Below, in pieces: positions 21,328 to 32,099 of a stretch of 64,000 bases of DNA. The DNA is from Prionace glauca. Lineage: Eukaryota; Chordata; Chondrichthyes; Carcharhiniformes; Carcharhinidae. The notes under the pieces were generated by a model. The model was not told where the DNA came from. It did not search any database and worked only from the letters and a program-made list of their open reading frames with translations. The position numbers were made by a program, and so were the translations under genes. The stretch spans positions 19,004,960 through 19,068,959 of the forward strand of contig CM075760.1 of assembly GCA_037974335.1 (NCBI GenBank), read 5' to 3'. Within the stretch, counting starts at the first letter, position 1. Each line of letters opens with the position of its first letter.

Positions 21328-22243
21328 CTGTGAATGAGAAATGAAAATGAGCCCTAGTTCCCCTTCAGAAGCAGGACAGCAGTCTTCAGCCTGAAGGAGA
21401 CAAAGTCGCCTTCAATATATCAATCTTTAACTCTCGCCTTTCACCTTCCATGGCGAATGGGAAACCAGCTTGCTCTATGGAATTATTCCCTGTATTAAAT
21501 ATTGGAGCAGCGGTAACATTTCCATGAATCAGGATCGGAGAATTCCCAAACAAACACACCATCCTGAACTCAAGGAAAAAGTATTGACCGTTGGTTTATA
21601 AATAGGGTGGATGCACTTTCTAATATTTTACCCCTGTGCTGTGACCTGTGAAACAGTCTCACACCTAGTGTCTCTCCAAATTTTACCAGCTGTCTCAGGA
21701 ACAAGCTGATATCAAGGCCACCTCACTCAGTATATTGCTTCAAACCGAAAGGGGGCACTCTTTTAAGGGGAGGCTGTGCTATATGGTGTTGTCAATGGAC
21801 TTATAACCTAGGGCAAGACTCTGGGGACACAGATTCGAATCCCATCATTGCAAATGTGAAATTTGAATTTTGTAAAAATCTATAATTTAAAGTTGAAATG
21901 GTTCTCATGAAGCTATTGCTGTAAAACCCCTCCTAGTTCACAAATGTTCCTTACCAAAATCAACCTGCTGTCTTTATCTGGCCTGGCATGCATGTGACTC
22001 CAGATTCACGGCAACGTGAGTGACACTTCAGTGCCCTCAGGTTTGGGAAATAAATGCACATCTCAGGAAGGGATAACAAAAAATTGTTTTTCTGATGAAA
22101 TTCTGAATGAGATATTGTCCTAATGCAGCAAACTACAGGACAATAACTTACAAGTTGTTCAATGCTTTGTACCAACTTTAATAGATCCCTAATTCTGATT
22201 AACATCAGAATGATATATGTTGTCCTGTGTTTGAGTATCTTAC
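21328..22243 (-). other. CH2-CH3 intron
   Basis: About 0.9 kb, containing a plus-strand SINE at 21760-22070. Nothing else recognised. Confidence 0.8.
21760..22070 (+). mobile_element. tRNA-derived SINE in CH2-CH3 intron
   Basis: Plus strand: a tRNA-like head with a B-box (ATTCGAATCCCATCATTGC), then a body ending CATGCATGTGACTCCAGATT, CAGTGCCCTCAGG and AAATAAATGC. The same family lies at 44150-44425 (plus) and in remnants at 36980-37340 and 45960-46300 (minus). Opposite strand to the Ig gene. Confidence 0.75.
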
Positions 22244-22558
22244 CCTGAGATGCGCTGATGTTCAGACTCTGAATGTGTCCTTGGTGAGTGACCTGGCAGG
22301 TATAGACCGCTTTGCTGAACCATTCCCCAGCGGAGACTGTCAGCCGACTGCTGGCCGAGAAGTTCCCGTTCACTTCACAGGGGGAAGAGGTGACAATTCC
22401 TGAATGCGTGGTTTCCCCATTCTTCAGCCAACTCACTTCCATTGACCCTGGCTGGAAATCGATGATTGAACAGACGATGATTGCGAATTTCCTGTGTGAG
22501 ATTTCTTCACTGGAACTCACGGTGAGGATAAGAGTTGGATGGATCACATGCTGAGGGC
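22244..22558 (-). CDS. IGHM: IgM CH2
   Basis: The 315-nt exon runs from acceptor CCCTGAAG to donor CAGG|GTAAGA. It begins [20 protein letters not shown] after the split codon TGC. Fold markers are [19 protein letters not shown] and [11 protein letters not shown]. An extra Cys lies in SSPCEVNG. Possible N-glycosylation at NFS and NIS. This domain replaces the hinge of other isotypes, as expected for mu. It is open throughout. Confidence 0.95.
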
Positions 22559-22969
22559 CTTCAGGGAAAAAAAAACAGATCAGTCATTTCCTGCAGAAGA
22601 TGTGGATCAATTAAACTTTTGTCAACAGAGGGTAGTAAGGGCTTGGAAAGCCCTGTCTGCAGCATTGTGGACTCGCCAACTTTAAGGGCGTTCAAATGGT
22701 CAGTGGATAGGCATATGGATAACATTGGAATAGTTTAGGTTAGAGGGTCATGAGATTGGTTCCACTGATCGGCGCAACATCGAGGGCCGAAGGGCCTGTA
22801 CTGCGCTGTAATGGTCTATGTTCTATGTTCTAACTCATTTGCAGTCAATAGACACTAACTGGACCAATCCAAAGGGCCAGATTGTGCACATCTATTTAAA
22901 TGAGTTATAACCAAGGCCCTACATGTTAACCCCAGTGTTTCTGTTTCACACAAGCTCCACAACACTTAC
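22559..22969 (-). other. CH1-CH2 intron
   Basis: A 411-bp intron, about half of which is the LINE 3' end at 22610-22832 on the opposite strand. Confidence 0.8.
22610..22832 (+). mobile_element. CR1-like LINE 3' end in CH1-CH2 intron
   Basis: Plus-strand text for RVVRAWKALSAALWTRQL-like and LRAFKWSVDRHMDNIGIV, then CGGCGCAACATCGAGGGCCG, AAGGGCCTGTACTGCGCTGT and a TCTATGTTCTATGTTCT tail. It is the same family as the 48640-50615 element but older. Confidence 0.85.
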
Positions 22970-23269
22970 ATGGTATTTCAATGCTCTTGACTGTGCTCAT
23001 GTGTCGAACCTCACAGTCAATTCTGGGGCATTCTCCCGCTGAGTCGCTGATGGTTAACTGGCTGCTCAGGGTGTAGGTTCCTTTCGTGTTTCTCACTGAT
23101 GGGTAAGTCTTAAACCCACTGGGGACCGTTTGCCCATTTTTCTTCCAGGTCAGTTTGGAAACATCTGGAGAGTAATCCATCGCCAAACATCCGAAGGTGA
23201 TGGAGCCGTCGGAGTTCTGTTGCTGACAGGGGGAGACCAGGCCGTAGAGATTGGGCGGAGATGGTGTCG
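22970..23269 (-). CDS. IGHM: IgM CH1
   Basis: The 300-nt exon runs from acceptor ATTCTTTCCCAG to donor CCAT|GTAAGT. After the J split codon it reads ATPSPPNLYGLVSPCQQQNS; the Cys in VSPC is placed to bond the light chain. Fold markers are ITFGCLAMDYSP, LTWKKNGQTVP and IDCEVRHMS, ending VKSIEIPC across the CH1-CH2 splice. The residue run KGTYTLSSQLTISDSAGE is a typical CH1 strand D-E. The exon is open and in phase with J. Confidence 0.95.
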
Positions 23270-23389
23270 CTGGGAAAGAATAGCCAATTGAACAAGTTAG
23301 ACTCTTGCGTTTATTAAGTCAACAAACATATTGTTACAAATAGGTTTCTATATTAGATATAGGTCTTGGTGTTAAATGAAGGGACATGG

Positions 23390-23500
23390 GTCGTCGGTGT
23401 GATCAGGATAGTGATGAGCTCTGACCAAAGTGAATGGCGGAGTAGGCTCCAAGGGCCTAATGGCCAACTCCAGCTTCTCTTTTCTATGTTTCTATCTCAA
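23390..23500 (+). mobile_element. LINE 3' end scrap
   Basis: AATGGCGGAGTAGGCTCCAA, then GGGCCTAATGGCC and a TTTTCTATGTTTCTAT tail, which is the 3' end of a CR1-like LINE on the plus strand. Confidence 0.65.
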
Positions 23501-23839
23501 ACATTGATTAGAATTATGAACTTATCCCTAATATTTCCCGATTAAATCTTTCATCCGCCTTTGAGATGATGTTACTTCTATCATTTGGGAATTGTCATCT
23601 CTGTAGAAACTCATATCCCTGTCTCCACTTCTATCAAATTAGGAAGAAAAAATACACATTCTGTTAGTCTCACAATGACATGTCATTCATTGGATTAACA
23701 GAGAACAGCAAAGATTTTCTCCATTACTGCAGCAACTGTTTATTTCTCAACAACAGCAGTGTGTGATAAACCGCTGTTTATTTCTCAAACAACAACACTT
23801 TGTGATGAAGAAGTTCTCCCTTCATTCAGACTATCCACT

Positions 23840-23960
23840 CACCTGATGAGGGAGCTCCAACAATTTGTGATTCCAAATAAACCTGTTGGACTTTAACCTG
23901 GTGTTGTGAGAATCCTTACTGTGCCCACACCAACCTCACTCCGGCATCTCCACACTAGTT
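23840..23960 (-). mobile_element. foldback-element arm
   Basis: CAAATAAACCTGTTGGACTT, TAACCTGGTGTTGTGAGAAT and CGGCATCTCCACA match one complete arm end of the foldback family at 10701-11534, here as a single arm. Confidence 0.7.
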
Positions 23961-24289
23961 TTGGAAATTGCCTGGGTTCAAACTGATTGATGCCCCTTCC
24001 TCTCTCCAACTCACTGCCTCTCACTCCACAAAACCGAGATTAGTGACTTTGCTTCAAAAATACCTCCGGAATGAATACTTACTGAATGATCAGGAAACTC
24101 TAAATGTGATTATAAATTCAAATAAATCCAACATTGACTCATTGAGGGATCATACATTAATACCAAGAGTTTCCCATTTGAGCCCTGAAGTCTCCTCCAT
24201 CATTCACTGAGATTACAGATGAGTTGATTGTGGTGCTAGTTCTATTCTGAACCCCTTCACTCTGCCCATCCGTCACCCGCTCTCTGCCC

Positions 24290-24960
24290 ATTTCCCCCAG
24301 CTCTTTGCCCTTTCCACTGGCTCTCTGCCTTTCACGGTGGCTCTTTTCCCCTTTTATCCAGCTCTCTGTATTTCCATCTGGTTCTCTACACTTCCCTCCA
24401 GCTCTGTGCCCTCTCCCCCGGCTCTCTGCTCTTTCCCTCAGCCCCTTCCGCTTTCCCTCAGCTCTCTGTCCCTGCCTCCTCCCCTCTTTCTCCTTTCCCC
24501 CGGCTCTCTGACCTTTCCCCCTGACTCTTCTGCCCTTTCCCCTGGGCTCTCTGCCCTTCCCCTCGGCTCTCTGGCCTTTCTGCTGCTTCCGTGCCCTTTT
24601 TCGTGCCTCCCCGCCCTTTTTCCTCGTTCTCTCCCCTTTCCCTGGTCTTTCTGCCCTTTCCCCCATCTCTTTGCCCTTTCTTTCAGCTCTCTCCACTTTC
24701 ACTGGTCTCTCTGCCCTTTCCCCTGCTCCCTGTCCTTTCCCCTCTCTCTCTAACCTTTCCCCTGGCTTTCCGCCCTGTTCCCCGCCTCTCTGCCCTTCCC
24801 CCAGCTCTCTGCTGTTTCCCCTGGCTCTCTGCCCTCCCCCCACCCCGGCTCTCTGCCATTTTCCTCGCCTCCTGTTCTCCCCTGACTATTTGTCATTGCC
24901 CCTGGCCCCGAGCCCCCAGGGATTCCCTCCAGCTCTCTGCACTCCCAGGGCAGCTCCCAC
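24290..24960 (-). repeat. G-rich, AGCT-containing intronic repeat (switch-like)
   Basis: About 670 bp of degenerate ~20-bp units. On the Ig coding strand the unit is approximately GGGGAAAGGGCAGAGAGCC, purine- and G-rich. AGCT occurs repeatedly (near 24298, 24359, 24399, 24458, 24685, 24801, 24926, 24952), several times as GAGCTGGGGG, GAGCTGGAGG or GAGCTGAGG, reminiscent of the GAGCT/GGGGT pentamers of mammalian Smu. It lies about 1 kb upstream of CH1 in the J-CH1 intron. Whether it works in recombination is inference; it could be an ordinary minisatellite. Long frames on both strands here are compositional. Confidence 0.75.
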
Positions 24961-25019
24961 CTTTGAACACCAAACTGCAGCTTGAGATCTTTCTTCTCTC
25001 TCGTTGCAGACCCTCACCA

Positions 25020-26995
25020 CACAGATTCAGTGAGTGTGAGTGAGAGAATGTGAGTGTGTGAGGGTGAGTGATTAAATGAGTGAGAGTGGATGAGTGATGG
25101 TGTATGTGTGACGGAAGGTGAGTGGGTGAAGTTCTTTGAGTGATGATGAGTGATTGATGGTGAATAAGTGTGGGTGAGGGTGAGAGAGCCTGAGTAAATG
25201 AGGGTGTGTGAGAGAGGGTAGGTGAGTGGAGGAGACTGAATGTGAGTGAAGGTGGTTGGCTGAGTGTAGGTAAGCAAGATTGAAAGTATGAGGGAGTGTG
25301 AGTGAAGATGTGTGAAGGTTAGTGGAGGTGGGTGAGTGAAAGTGAGTGAGATTGAGTGAATGAGGGTGAGGGAGTGAATGTAACTGAGTAAGTGAGGGGT
25401 GAGAGTGAGTGAATCAGGGTCTGTTACTAAGGGTGGTGTGTGAGAGTGTGTGAGGGAGAATGTGGATGGGTGGGAGAGTGAGGGTGAGTGAGTGATGAGG
25501 ACGAGTGATTGAGGATTTGTGAGTTAGGGTGCGTGATGTTGAGTGATGATGAGGATGTGAGGGTGTGTGAGTGAATGTAAGTGCGTGAGTCTGAGTGAGT
25601 TTGAATGGGTGAGGTGGCGCAAGTGAGAGAGACAGAGAGAGGGTCATTGAGCTTGAGTTTGTGAGGGTGAGTCAGGTTGATTGAGAGTGGGTAGGTGACT
25701 GAGTGAGTGCGAGTGAGAGTGAGTGAGACTGGATGAGTGAAGGTGGGTAAGTGTGAGAGAATGGGGTGAGTGAGTGAGGGTGAGTGAGACTGAGTGAGAC
25801 TGGGTGAGTGAGGGTGGATTAGTGGGATGAGTGAGTGAGACTGGGTGAGTGAAGGTGGATTAGTAGGATGAGTGAATGAAGGTGAGTATGAATGTTGGTG
25901 ACTGACTGAGGGTCTAAGTCAGTGAGTGAGGTTTAGTGAGTGAGGTTGAGTGAGTGATGGTGTATGAGTGTGGGTGGCTGAGTGACAGTGAGTTAATGAG
26001 GGCGCGTGAGGGTGAGTGCGTGAGGGTGAGTGCGTGTGAGTGAGTGAGTGAATGTGGGTGCGTGACTGAGGGTGTGAGAGTGAGTGAATCAGTCAGGGTG
26101 TGAGAGTGAGTGAGGCAGGGTGTGTGATTGAGGTTGAATGAGTGTTTGTGGGTGAGTGAGGATGGATGAGAGTGAGTGAGCGAATATGAGTGAGTGATTG
26201 TGAGTGAGTGAGTGTGTGAGGGTGTGAGGATGAGTGAGTCAGGGCGTGTGTTTGAGTGAACGAGTGAGGTTGAATGAGGGTGGCTTGTGTGAGTGTGAAT
26301 GGCGATGGATGAGAGTGAGTGAGTGAATATGAGTGAGTGATAATGAGTGAGTGAGTGTGTGAGGGTGAGTGACTCAGGGTGAATCAGGATCAGTGAGTTT
26401 CTGAGTTTGAGTGCATGAGTTTGAGTGCTTGAGGTTGAGTGCTTGAGGTTGAGTGCATGAGGTTGAGTGCATGAGGTTGAGTGCATGAGGTTGAGTGCAT
26501 GAGGATGAGTGCGTGAGGGCGAGTGCATGAGAGCGAGTGTGTGTGAGGGCGAGTGTGTGAGGGGGAGTGCTTGAGGGCGAGTGCGTGAGGGTGGATGAGT
26601 GAGCAAGGGTGAGTGAATGAGGGCGAGTGAGTAAGCGTAAATGAGAATGAGTGACTGTGGGTGAGTGATTGTGGTTGAGTGAGTGAGGGTGAGTGAATGA
26701 GGGTGAGTGAGTGAGAGTGTGGCAGTGAGGGAAGGTGGGTAAGTGAGCGTGAGTGAGTGAAGTTGTTTGAGTGAGGATGAGAGATTGAAGGTGAGTGAGT
26801 GAGGGTGAGTGAGTGAAGTTATTTGAGTGAGGATGAGAGATTGAGGGTGAGTGAGTGAGGGTGAGTGAGTGAGAGTGTGTCAGTGAGGGAAGGCGGGTAA
26901 GTGAGGGTGAGTGAGTGAAGTTATTTGAGTGAGGATGAGATATTGAGGGTGAGTGAGTCAGTGTGGGTGAGGGTGAGAGAGTCAGTGAGCCACCT
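25020..26995. repeat. 2 kb GTGAGTGAGGGTGAGTGA repeat
   Basis: Plus-strand GAGTGAGTGAGGGTGAGT units with local higher-order repeats (for example GAGGTTGAGTGCATGAG four times near 26430-26500, and GTGAGTGAAGTTATTTGAGT twice near 26810-26920). On the Ig coding strand it is C-rich (CTCA, CACC), opposite in skew to the adjacent 24290-24960 block. Ser/Leu/Thr/His frames in it are artefacts. Confidence 0.9.
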
Positions 26996-27339
26996 CCTCC
27001 TCTCCCTCTCCATCGATCTTTTCCCGATTCTCTCCATTGATCAGCTTTCAGTAACAGGGCTGTGTAAAGTCAGGAATCAGTGTAGATCACCGGGCAGCTG
27101 CTTTAATGTCGGGGCCTTTCTTTCAGAAACACGGATCAGTGAACAAATAGACAGACTGAGGGAGCTGGAAGGGAAGCTTCCAGCAAAACAAGGATCACAC
27201 AGGAATCAAACACCAAGTTTACACCAGTATTGGGGAGCCAGGCGGACTTAGTCTCAGCCGGATCCCTTCTTATTGATTGTGTCTTTGTGTCCGGTGTAAC
27301 ACATGGAAATCCCTACTTCTGACCTCATGTTGGATGGAA

Positions 27340-27530
27340 TGTGTCATTGATGAAGCAATAGAAGATTGTTGGTCCCAGAACAGCCCCCTGCCGAACTCCT
27401 GCATTGATTTCTCAGCTTAGATGTTTGACCTCCAACAACCATCACCATCTTGTTTTATGCTAAATATGACTCCAAACAGAAGAATTTCCCACTGAAACTT
27501 ATTCACATGAGTTTTACTCGGGCTCCTCGA
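27340..27530 (+). repeat. dispersed repeat fragment
   Basis: ATTGATGAAGCAATAGAAGA, TTGGTCCCAGAACAGCCCCC and CCTCCAACAACCATCACCAT match a dispersed vertebrate retroelement-like sequence that I recognise but cannot name. No coding content. Confidence 0.4.
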
Positions 27531-27569
27531 TCCCACCCTCATTCAAATGTTAGTGGGGGAGGGGGAGGG

Positions 27570-27890
27570 GTTGGCCGAGGCGGCACAGCGATTAACGCTG
27601 TTGCCTCACAGTTCAATTCCCGATATGAGTCATTGTGTATGGAGTTAGTAAGTTCACCCCGTGTCTGCTTGGGTTTCCTTCGGGTGCTCCTGTTTCCTCC
27701 CACAGTCCAAAGAAGTTTGGGTTCAGGGGACTGGCCGTGCTAAATTGCCCCTTAGTTTCAGGAGGTCTAGTTAGAATAAACACATGTGGTTATGGGGATA
27801 GGGCTTTGGTGGGATTCCTGATGATGCAGAGTTGATGGGCTGAATGGCCTCCTTCTGTACTGTAGGACCTTGTGATTCTATTCTATGATG
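27570..27890 (+). mobile_element. tRNA-derived SINE in J-CH1 intron
   Basis: Plus strand with an A-box-like head (GCGGCACAGCGATTAACGC), a partial B-box (CAGTTCAATTCCCG), the body GTCTGCTTGGGTTTCCTTCG and TTTCCTCCCACAGTCCAAAG, TGCTAAATTGCCCCTTAGT, and the 3' end GGCTGAATGGCCTCCTTCTG, then ATTCTATTCTATGATG. It is close to full length. Confidence 0.85.
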
Positions 27891-27894
27891 TAAA

Positions 27895-28770
27895 TGACAG
27901 TCTCTCTGACGTATGTGAGGTGGAAAGTGTGTGAGAGGGTGTTTGGGTGTGTGTTTGATAGAGAGAGGGGTGAATGTGTGTGTGAAGGTACCTGTGTGTG
28001 ATAGACTGTGTTTGCACATGTGTGAGACAATGGGCTGCGTTTGCAAGGGGGCAGTATGCCTATTGGAAAGCAAAATAAACTGTTCATGAGTGTGTGGAAA
28101 TGTGCATGGGATTGCGTGTGAGTGAGAAAGATGTGTCCAATGTGTGTGTGTGATCGAAGCAAAGTGTGTGTGTGTATGTGTGTGTGTGTGAGAATGTTTG
28201 TGCGAGACTATGCTTATGTGAGAGACTGTGTCTGTGTATAAGTTAGAGCGTGTGCATAGGTCTATGTTTGTGAGAGAGCTAGTGTGTGAGAGAGCAAGAA
28301 TGTCCAGGTGTGAGATAGTGTGTGCAAGAGAGATAGAAATATGTGTGTGTGTTTGAGAGAGAGAGAGAGAGAGACAGATGTGTGTGCAAGAGGAATTGTG
28401 AGAGAGTGTGTGTGAACAAATGTGAGAACTTGAGCGTGTGTGACAGAGTTTGGGAGAGAGAGTGCGTGTGCGAGAGCGTGAGACTATGCTGATATGTGTG
28501 TGTGTCTGCGTGTAAGACAGAATGTGTGTGGAGGTGTGTGCGTGTGAGTGTTTTTGTGTACGAGATGTGAGAGACTGATTGAGAGAGCGGGAGTATGTCT
28601 GTATTTGTATTTGAGACAGTATGTAGACCGTGAGGGAAAGAGAATGTGTGTGAGATATCGTATGAGAGAGAAAGTAAGTGTGTGTATGTATGTGTGAGAG
28701 AATATGAGCGTCTGTGTGTGTGTATTTATGTGTGTGAGAGTGTATGATGTGTGTAAGTCTCTATCTGGCT
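27895..28770. repeat. GT/GA-rich simple repeat
   Basis: About 870 bp of interrupted TGTGTGTGAGAGAGTGTG units on the plus strand, including a (GA)n run near 28360. Confidence 0.85.
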
Positions 28771-29039
28771 GATTCAGTCTGGAAAATCACCCGCACTTCA
28801 CACATACTCACCCACTCACACAGTAAGTGGGAGTGACAAGCGAGCACAATACGGACTGCGGGGCACGGGTTGGAAAAACATTTAAATATTTCACAAGTCA
28901 GTCACAATTAAATAATTTCCTCTTTCCTCAATGAGAGAAACTTGTAAAACCTCACGGAATCTGACACAATCCAGGGCAAAGCCACCCACAAGATTACCCA
29001 CCTCCTCATTCACCCTATTCACTCTCTCCATCACTAACA

Positions 29040-29330
29040 AGCAGTGTCAGCAGGGTGTGTATTATATACAACATGCACTGCAGCAATTCACCAAGGCTCC
29101 ATAGAATACACTGTCCAAACCTGCTGCCTTTACATCCTAACAGGACAAGGGCAGCAGCCACATCTGAAACACTATAACCTGTAAGCTCCCCTTCAAAACA
29201 CACACCATCCTGACCTGAAACAATATCTCAATTCATTCATAATCGCTGGGTCAAAATCCTGGAACTCCCTGCCTAACAGCAGGGCGGATGCCTGCAGCAT
29301 ATGGACTGCAGTTGTTCAAGGATGCTTCAT
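29040..29330 (-). repeat. dispersed repeat, degenerate
   Basis: AATTCACCAAGGCTCC, AACAGGACAAGGGCAGCAGC, GGGTCAAAATCCTGGAACTC, CCCTGCCTAACAGCAG and GGACTGCAGTTGTTCAAGG are the landmarks of a repeat also present at 38810-39060 and 47640-47950 and, on the plus strand, at 63836-63940. Family name not resolved. Confidence 0.65.
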
Positions 29331-29814
29331 ATCAATACTTTGTGAAGGAACAATGAGATTATAAATTCTGGCCCCGCAAATGTCTCTAAAATGCCTTTAG
29401 AAGATTAAAAATAATATGCAAGTGAATTTGACCCTTCAACTGTCAAACTGAACAATTCAGGGGCTGCTGTAGTACGGAGCAGAATATAGTAAATCTCACT
29501 TTGTATTTGTTCATTGAACATTCCCAAGGCCGGTACATCACTGCTTAAAAATCACCCAATTCTCCCTCTAAAGTCTGATGTTTCTGCTTCTCTGATGGAC
29601 ACAATATGCTTCAGGGACTTAATTTCTGAGACACCGAGTCAAACAGTCACATTTCCCACAGATACAAGTGCATTGAAGAAATAAATCAAATTTCAGTTCC
29701 TGCAGTACAGGAGAAGGAATCAAAAGATTTATAACCAGTCAGGGAGATTCCTGGTCCCAACACAGTGACCACACGCCGAGAAACAGAACAGACACAAACA
29801 GTTCAACAGTCGAG

Positions 29815-30115
29815 TTCCCAGCAGAAAGATCTGTTCAATCTGTCAATTTCAAACTGTTGGATTCTCATTAATCAATAGTCAAGTTACAACAGAAAATCAA
29901 TAACCTATTTTAAATTAAGCGGGTATTCATTTCAGAACTCCTCTCGACTTTTAATTATTTCTCTCTGCCTGCATCACTTCGCGAAAATTGTGTAAAAATG
30001 TAATTTCGCTGAAAATGAGCAAAAATAACAGATTCAGGACAGTTCAATGTCCCTATCAGAGATACAGTGACGCAGTAATAGTTCAATGTCCCTAACAGAG
30101 ATACAGTGACACACT
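29815..30115. repeat. direct duplication, copy A
   Basis: Shares with 31165-31435 the order GTTCAATCTGTCAA, TTACAACAGAAAATCAATAA, TTTTAAATTAA, TAACAGATTCAGG and CAATGTCCCTAACAGAGATA. The terminal part (GTTCAATGTCCC...AGATACAGTGAC) is itself doubled in this copy. Confidence 0.75.
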
Positions 30116-31164
30116 AAGAATTAAACAAACCGGGAAATATTTACATTGAAAATCGTTACCTGATTGGATCTAATTTCTTAATTAAATGTAATCAACAAAA
30201 TTATCAAGGCAAAACAATTTATCGAGCCGAGCACAGCTGAGTAAAGAAATGTTTTGTTTTTGAATTCATTTTGATACAATTAAATATTCTCTAAGACTGA
30301 TGATATTTTGCACGCTAGTGCAATATTCAAGGTATTTTGTTTTGAATTAATCAGCGTTAATATTACATTTTAAGTTATTGTTAATTGTCAGTTAGTTCTC
30401 CTGTCAGCTGATTTGTTCTCTGCAATAAAATGAGTTTTCAATCATTCAAAACGTGCTTCTGCCCCCAACATTGTTAAATAATTAGGTTACAATTAAATCT
30501 CAATGTTAAACTATAATTTCAAATTACTGAATGGAAACATTCAAACATCTGTCATTCATTTACTTAAATCTAATCACATTGCAATATTTTACTTTTTCAC
30601 TTTGACTGCAAATATCTTATTACAACGAACAAACGAGTTAAAAATGCAGATTTCTGACTTTGTCCAGACTGTAACGGCCTGGCCGTTTGAAATCAATAAT
30701 ACTGCTTCCTAGATTTAATAATTTAGACCACGCATATGACTTCATTACTGAACACATTGTTTAATTAAAAAAGACCTGAATTAAACAGTGCAAACACAAA
30801 GACGATAATTGATTCAAATCCTCTGTAACGCTAAAAACACGATGCAGAATATAAGTCTCAACCTTTTCTTCATTATAATATTTAATAAGAATTAAACATA
30901 AGCTTCAGTTAGTATGAATTCTTCCATTCTGTCATTTATTCTTCCATTCTGTCAATTATTCTGTGTTTAACATTAATGGGAGACATGATGTTATTAAGTG
31001 CTGAGCTAATATTATTTTTATAGTATTTATAATATCATATTATTTTTATATAAAGTAATCTTTTTGAATTTCAAGCATTTAATTGTCAGTCGGTAGCCAG
31101 TTTCTGTTGACACTTTACTACAATTCAAACACAATCATTTGAACAATTTTACTTGAGTGTCAGC

Positions 31165-31435
31165 GAATTCCATCTGTCAGAAAACTGCGTTCAGTCTGTC
31201 AAATTTTTATAAACCGTTTGATTCTAATTGATCAAAGGTCAAATTACAACAGTGAAAAAATCAATAAACATTTTAAATTAACCTGATGTTCATTTTAAAA
31301 CTCCCTTTGCCTTTTAACTATTTCTCCCTGACTGTCTCAAATCACAAAAACTGAGCAATTATTTTTCTGAAAATGAGGACTTCGAATATAACAGATTCAG
31401 GGAAGTGTAATGTCCCTAACAGAGGTACAGTGAAT
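31165..31435. repeat. direct duplication, copy B
   Basis: Diverged copy of 29815-30115, same orientation, about 1.35 kb away: TTCAGTCTGTCAA, AAATTACAACAG, AATCAATAAACATTTTAAAT, TATAACAGATTCAGGGAAGT and AATGTCCCTAACAGAGGTAC. Confidence 0.75.
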
Positions 31436-32099
31436 TGTAATTCATGTTTTATTTTACTATGTCACCATTAGTTAACATGAATAAAATGCCCTAACATATA
31501 TTTATTGTATTTTCCGAAACATTTCTGCTTTATCCCTACAAGAATATTCAAAGGCAATTTTATTTTCATTTAGCCAGAACTGTTCAGTTTCACTGAGCGT
31601 AAACAATGCAAAAACAATTGAGGAACACTAAACAATTTCACAAATTTTGAGATACGATAAGTAATTAATTATCTCGGTATCTAATTTAAAAAAAATACTT
31701 AGAACGGATAATCTGGTTCCAATTGCATAGAAAAAAAATTAATAATCGGATACAAAAATTTCCAAAAAGGAAATTATTCTGCAAAACTCGTATTCCAGTA
31801 AATGCGAACTTAATCTGGGATATGCCGATTAATGCAAAGTATCTTGTTCAACTGAGCACGGCTGTGAAAACAGCAGGTTATTATTGAAATAGCTTCTGAA
31901 TTGTCACAAAATATTTCCAGTCTGGAAAATGTTCTGGTCATGTTAATTGTGTGAAATACACAACAAAACTATTAAAGGGGATTATTGCTAAATTATTAAT
32001 ATAAAATAATCTGTGGTGAATATGGAGTTAAATTACCGAATAATAATACTTTGATTTACATTAATTTTACTATTAAACTTGTTCATGGGAAGTTTGTGA

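Noticed and set aside
24157-24843. 228-codon minus-strand frame rich in Gly, Glu, Arg and Lys, and opposite Pro/Ser/Leu frames
   Set aside because: Product of the ~20-bp purine/pyrimidine minisatellite; lies within the J-CH1 intron.
25914-26606. 230-codon Ser/His/Thr/Leu-rich frame
   Set aside because: Compositional frame in the GAGT/CTCA repeat.
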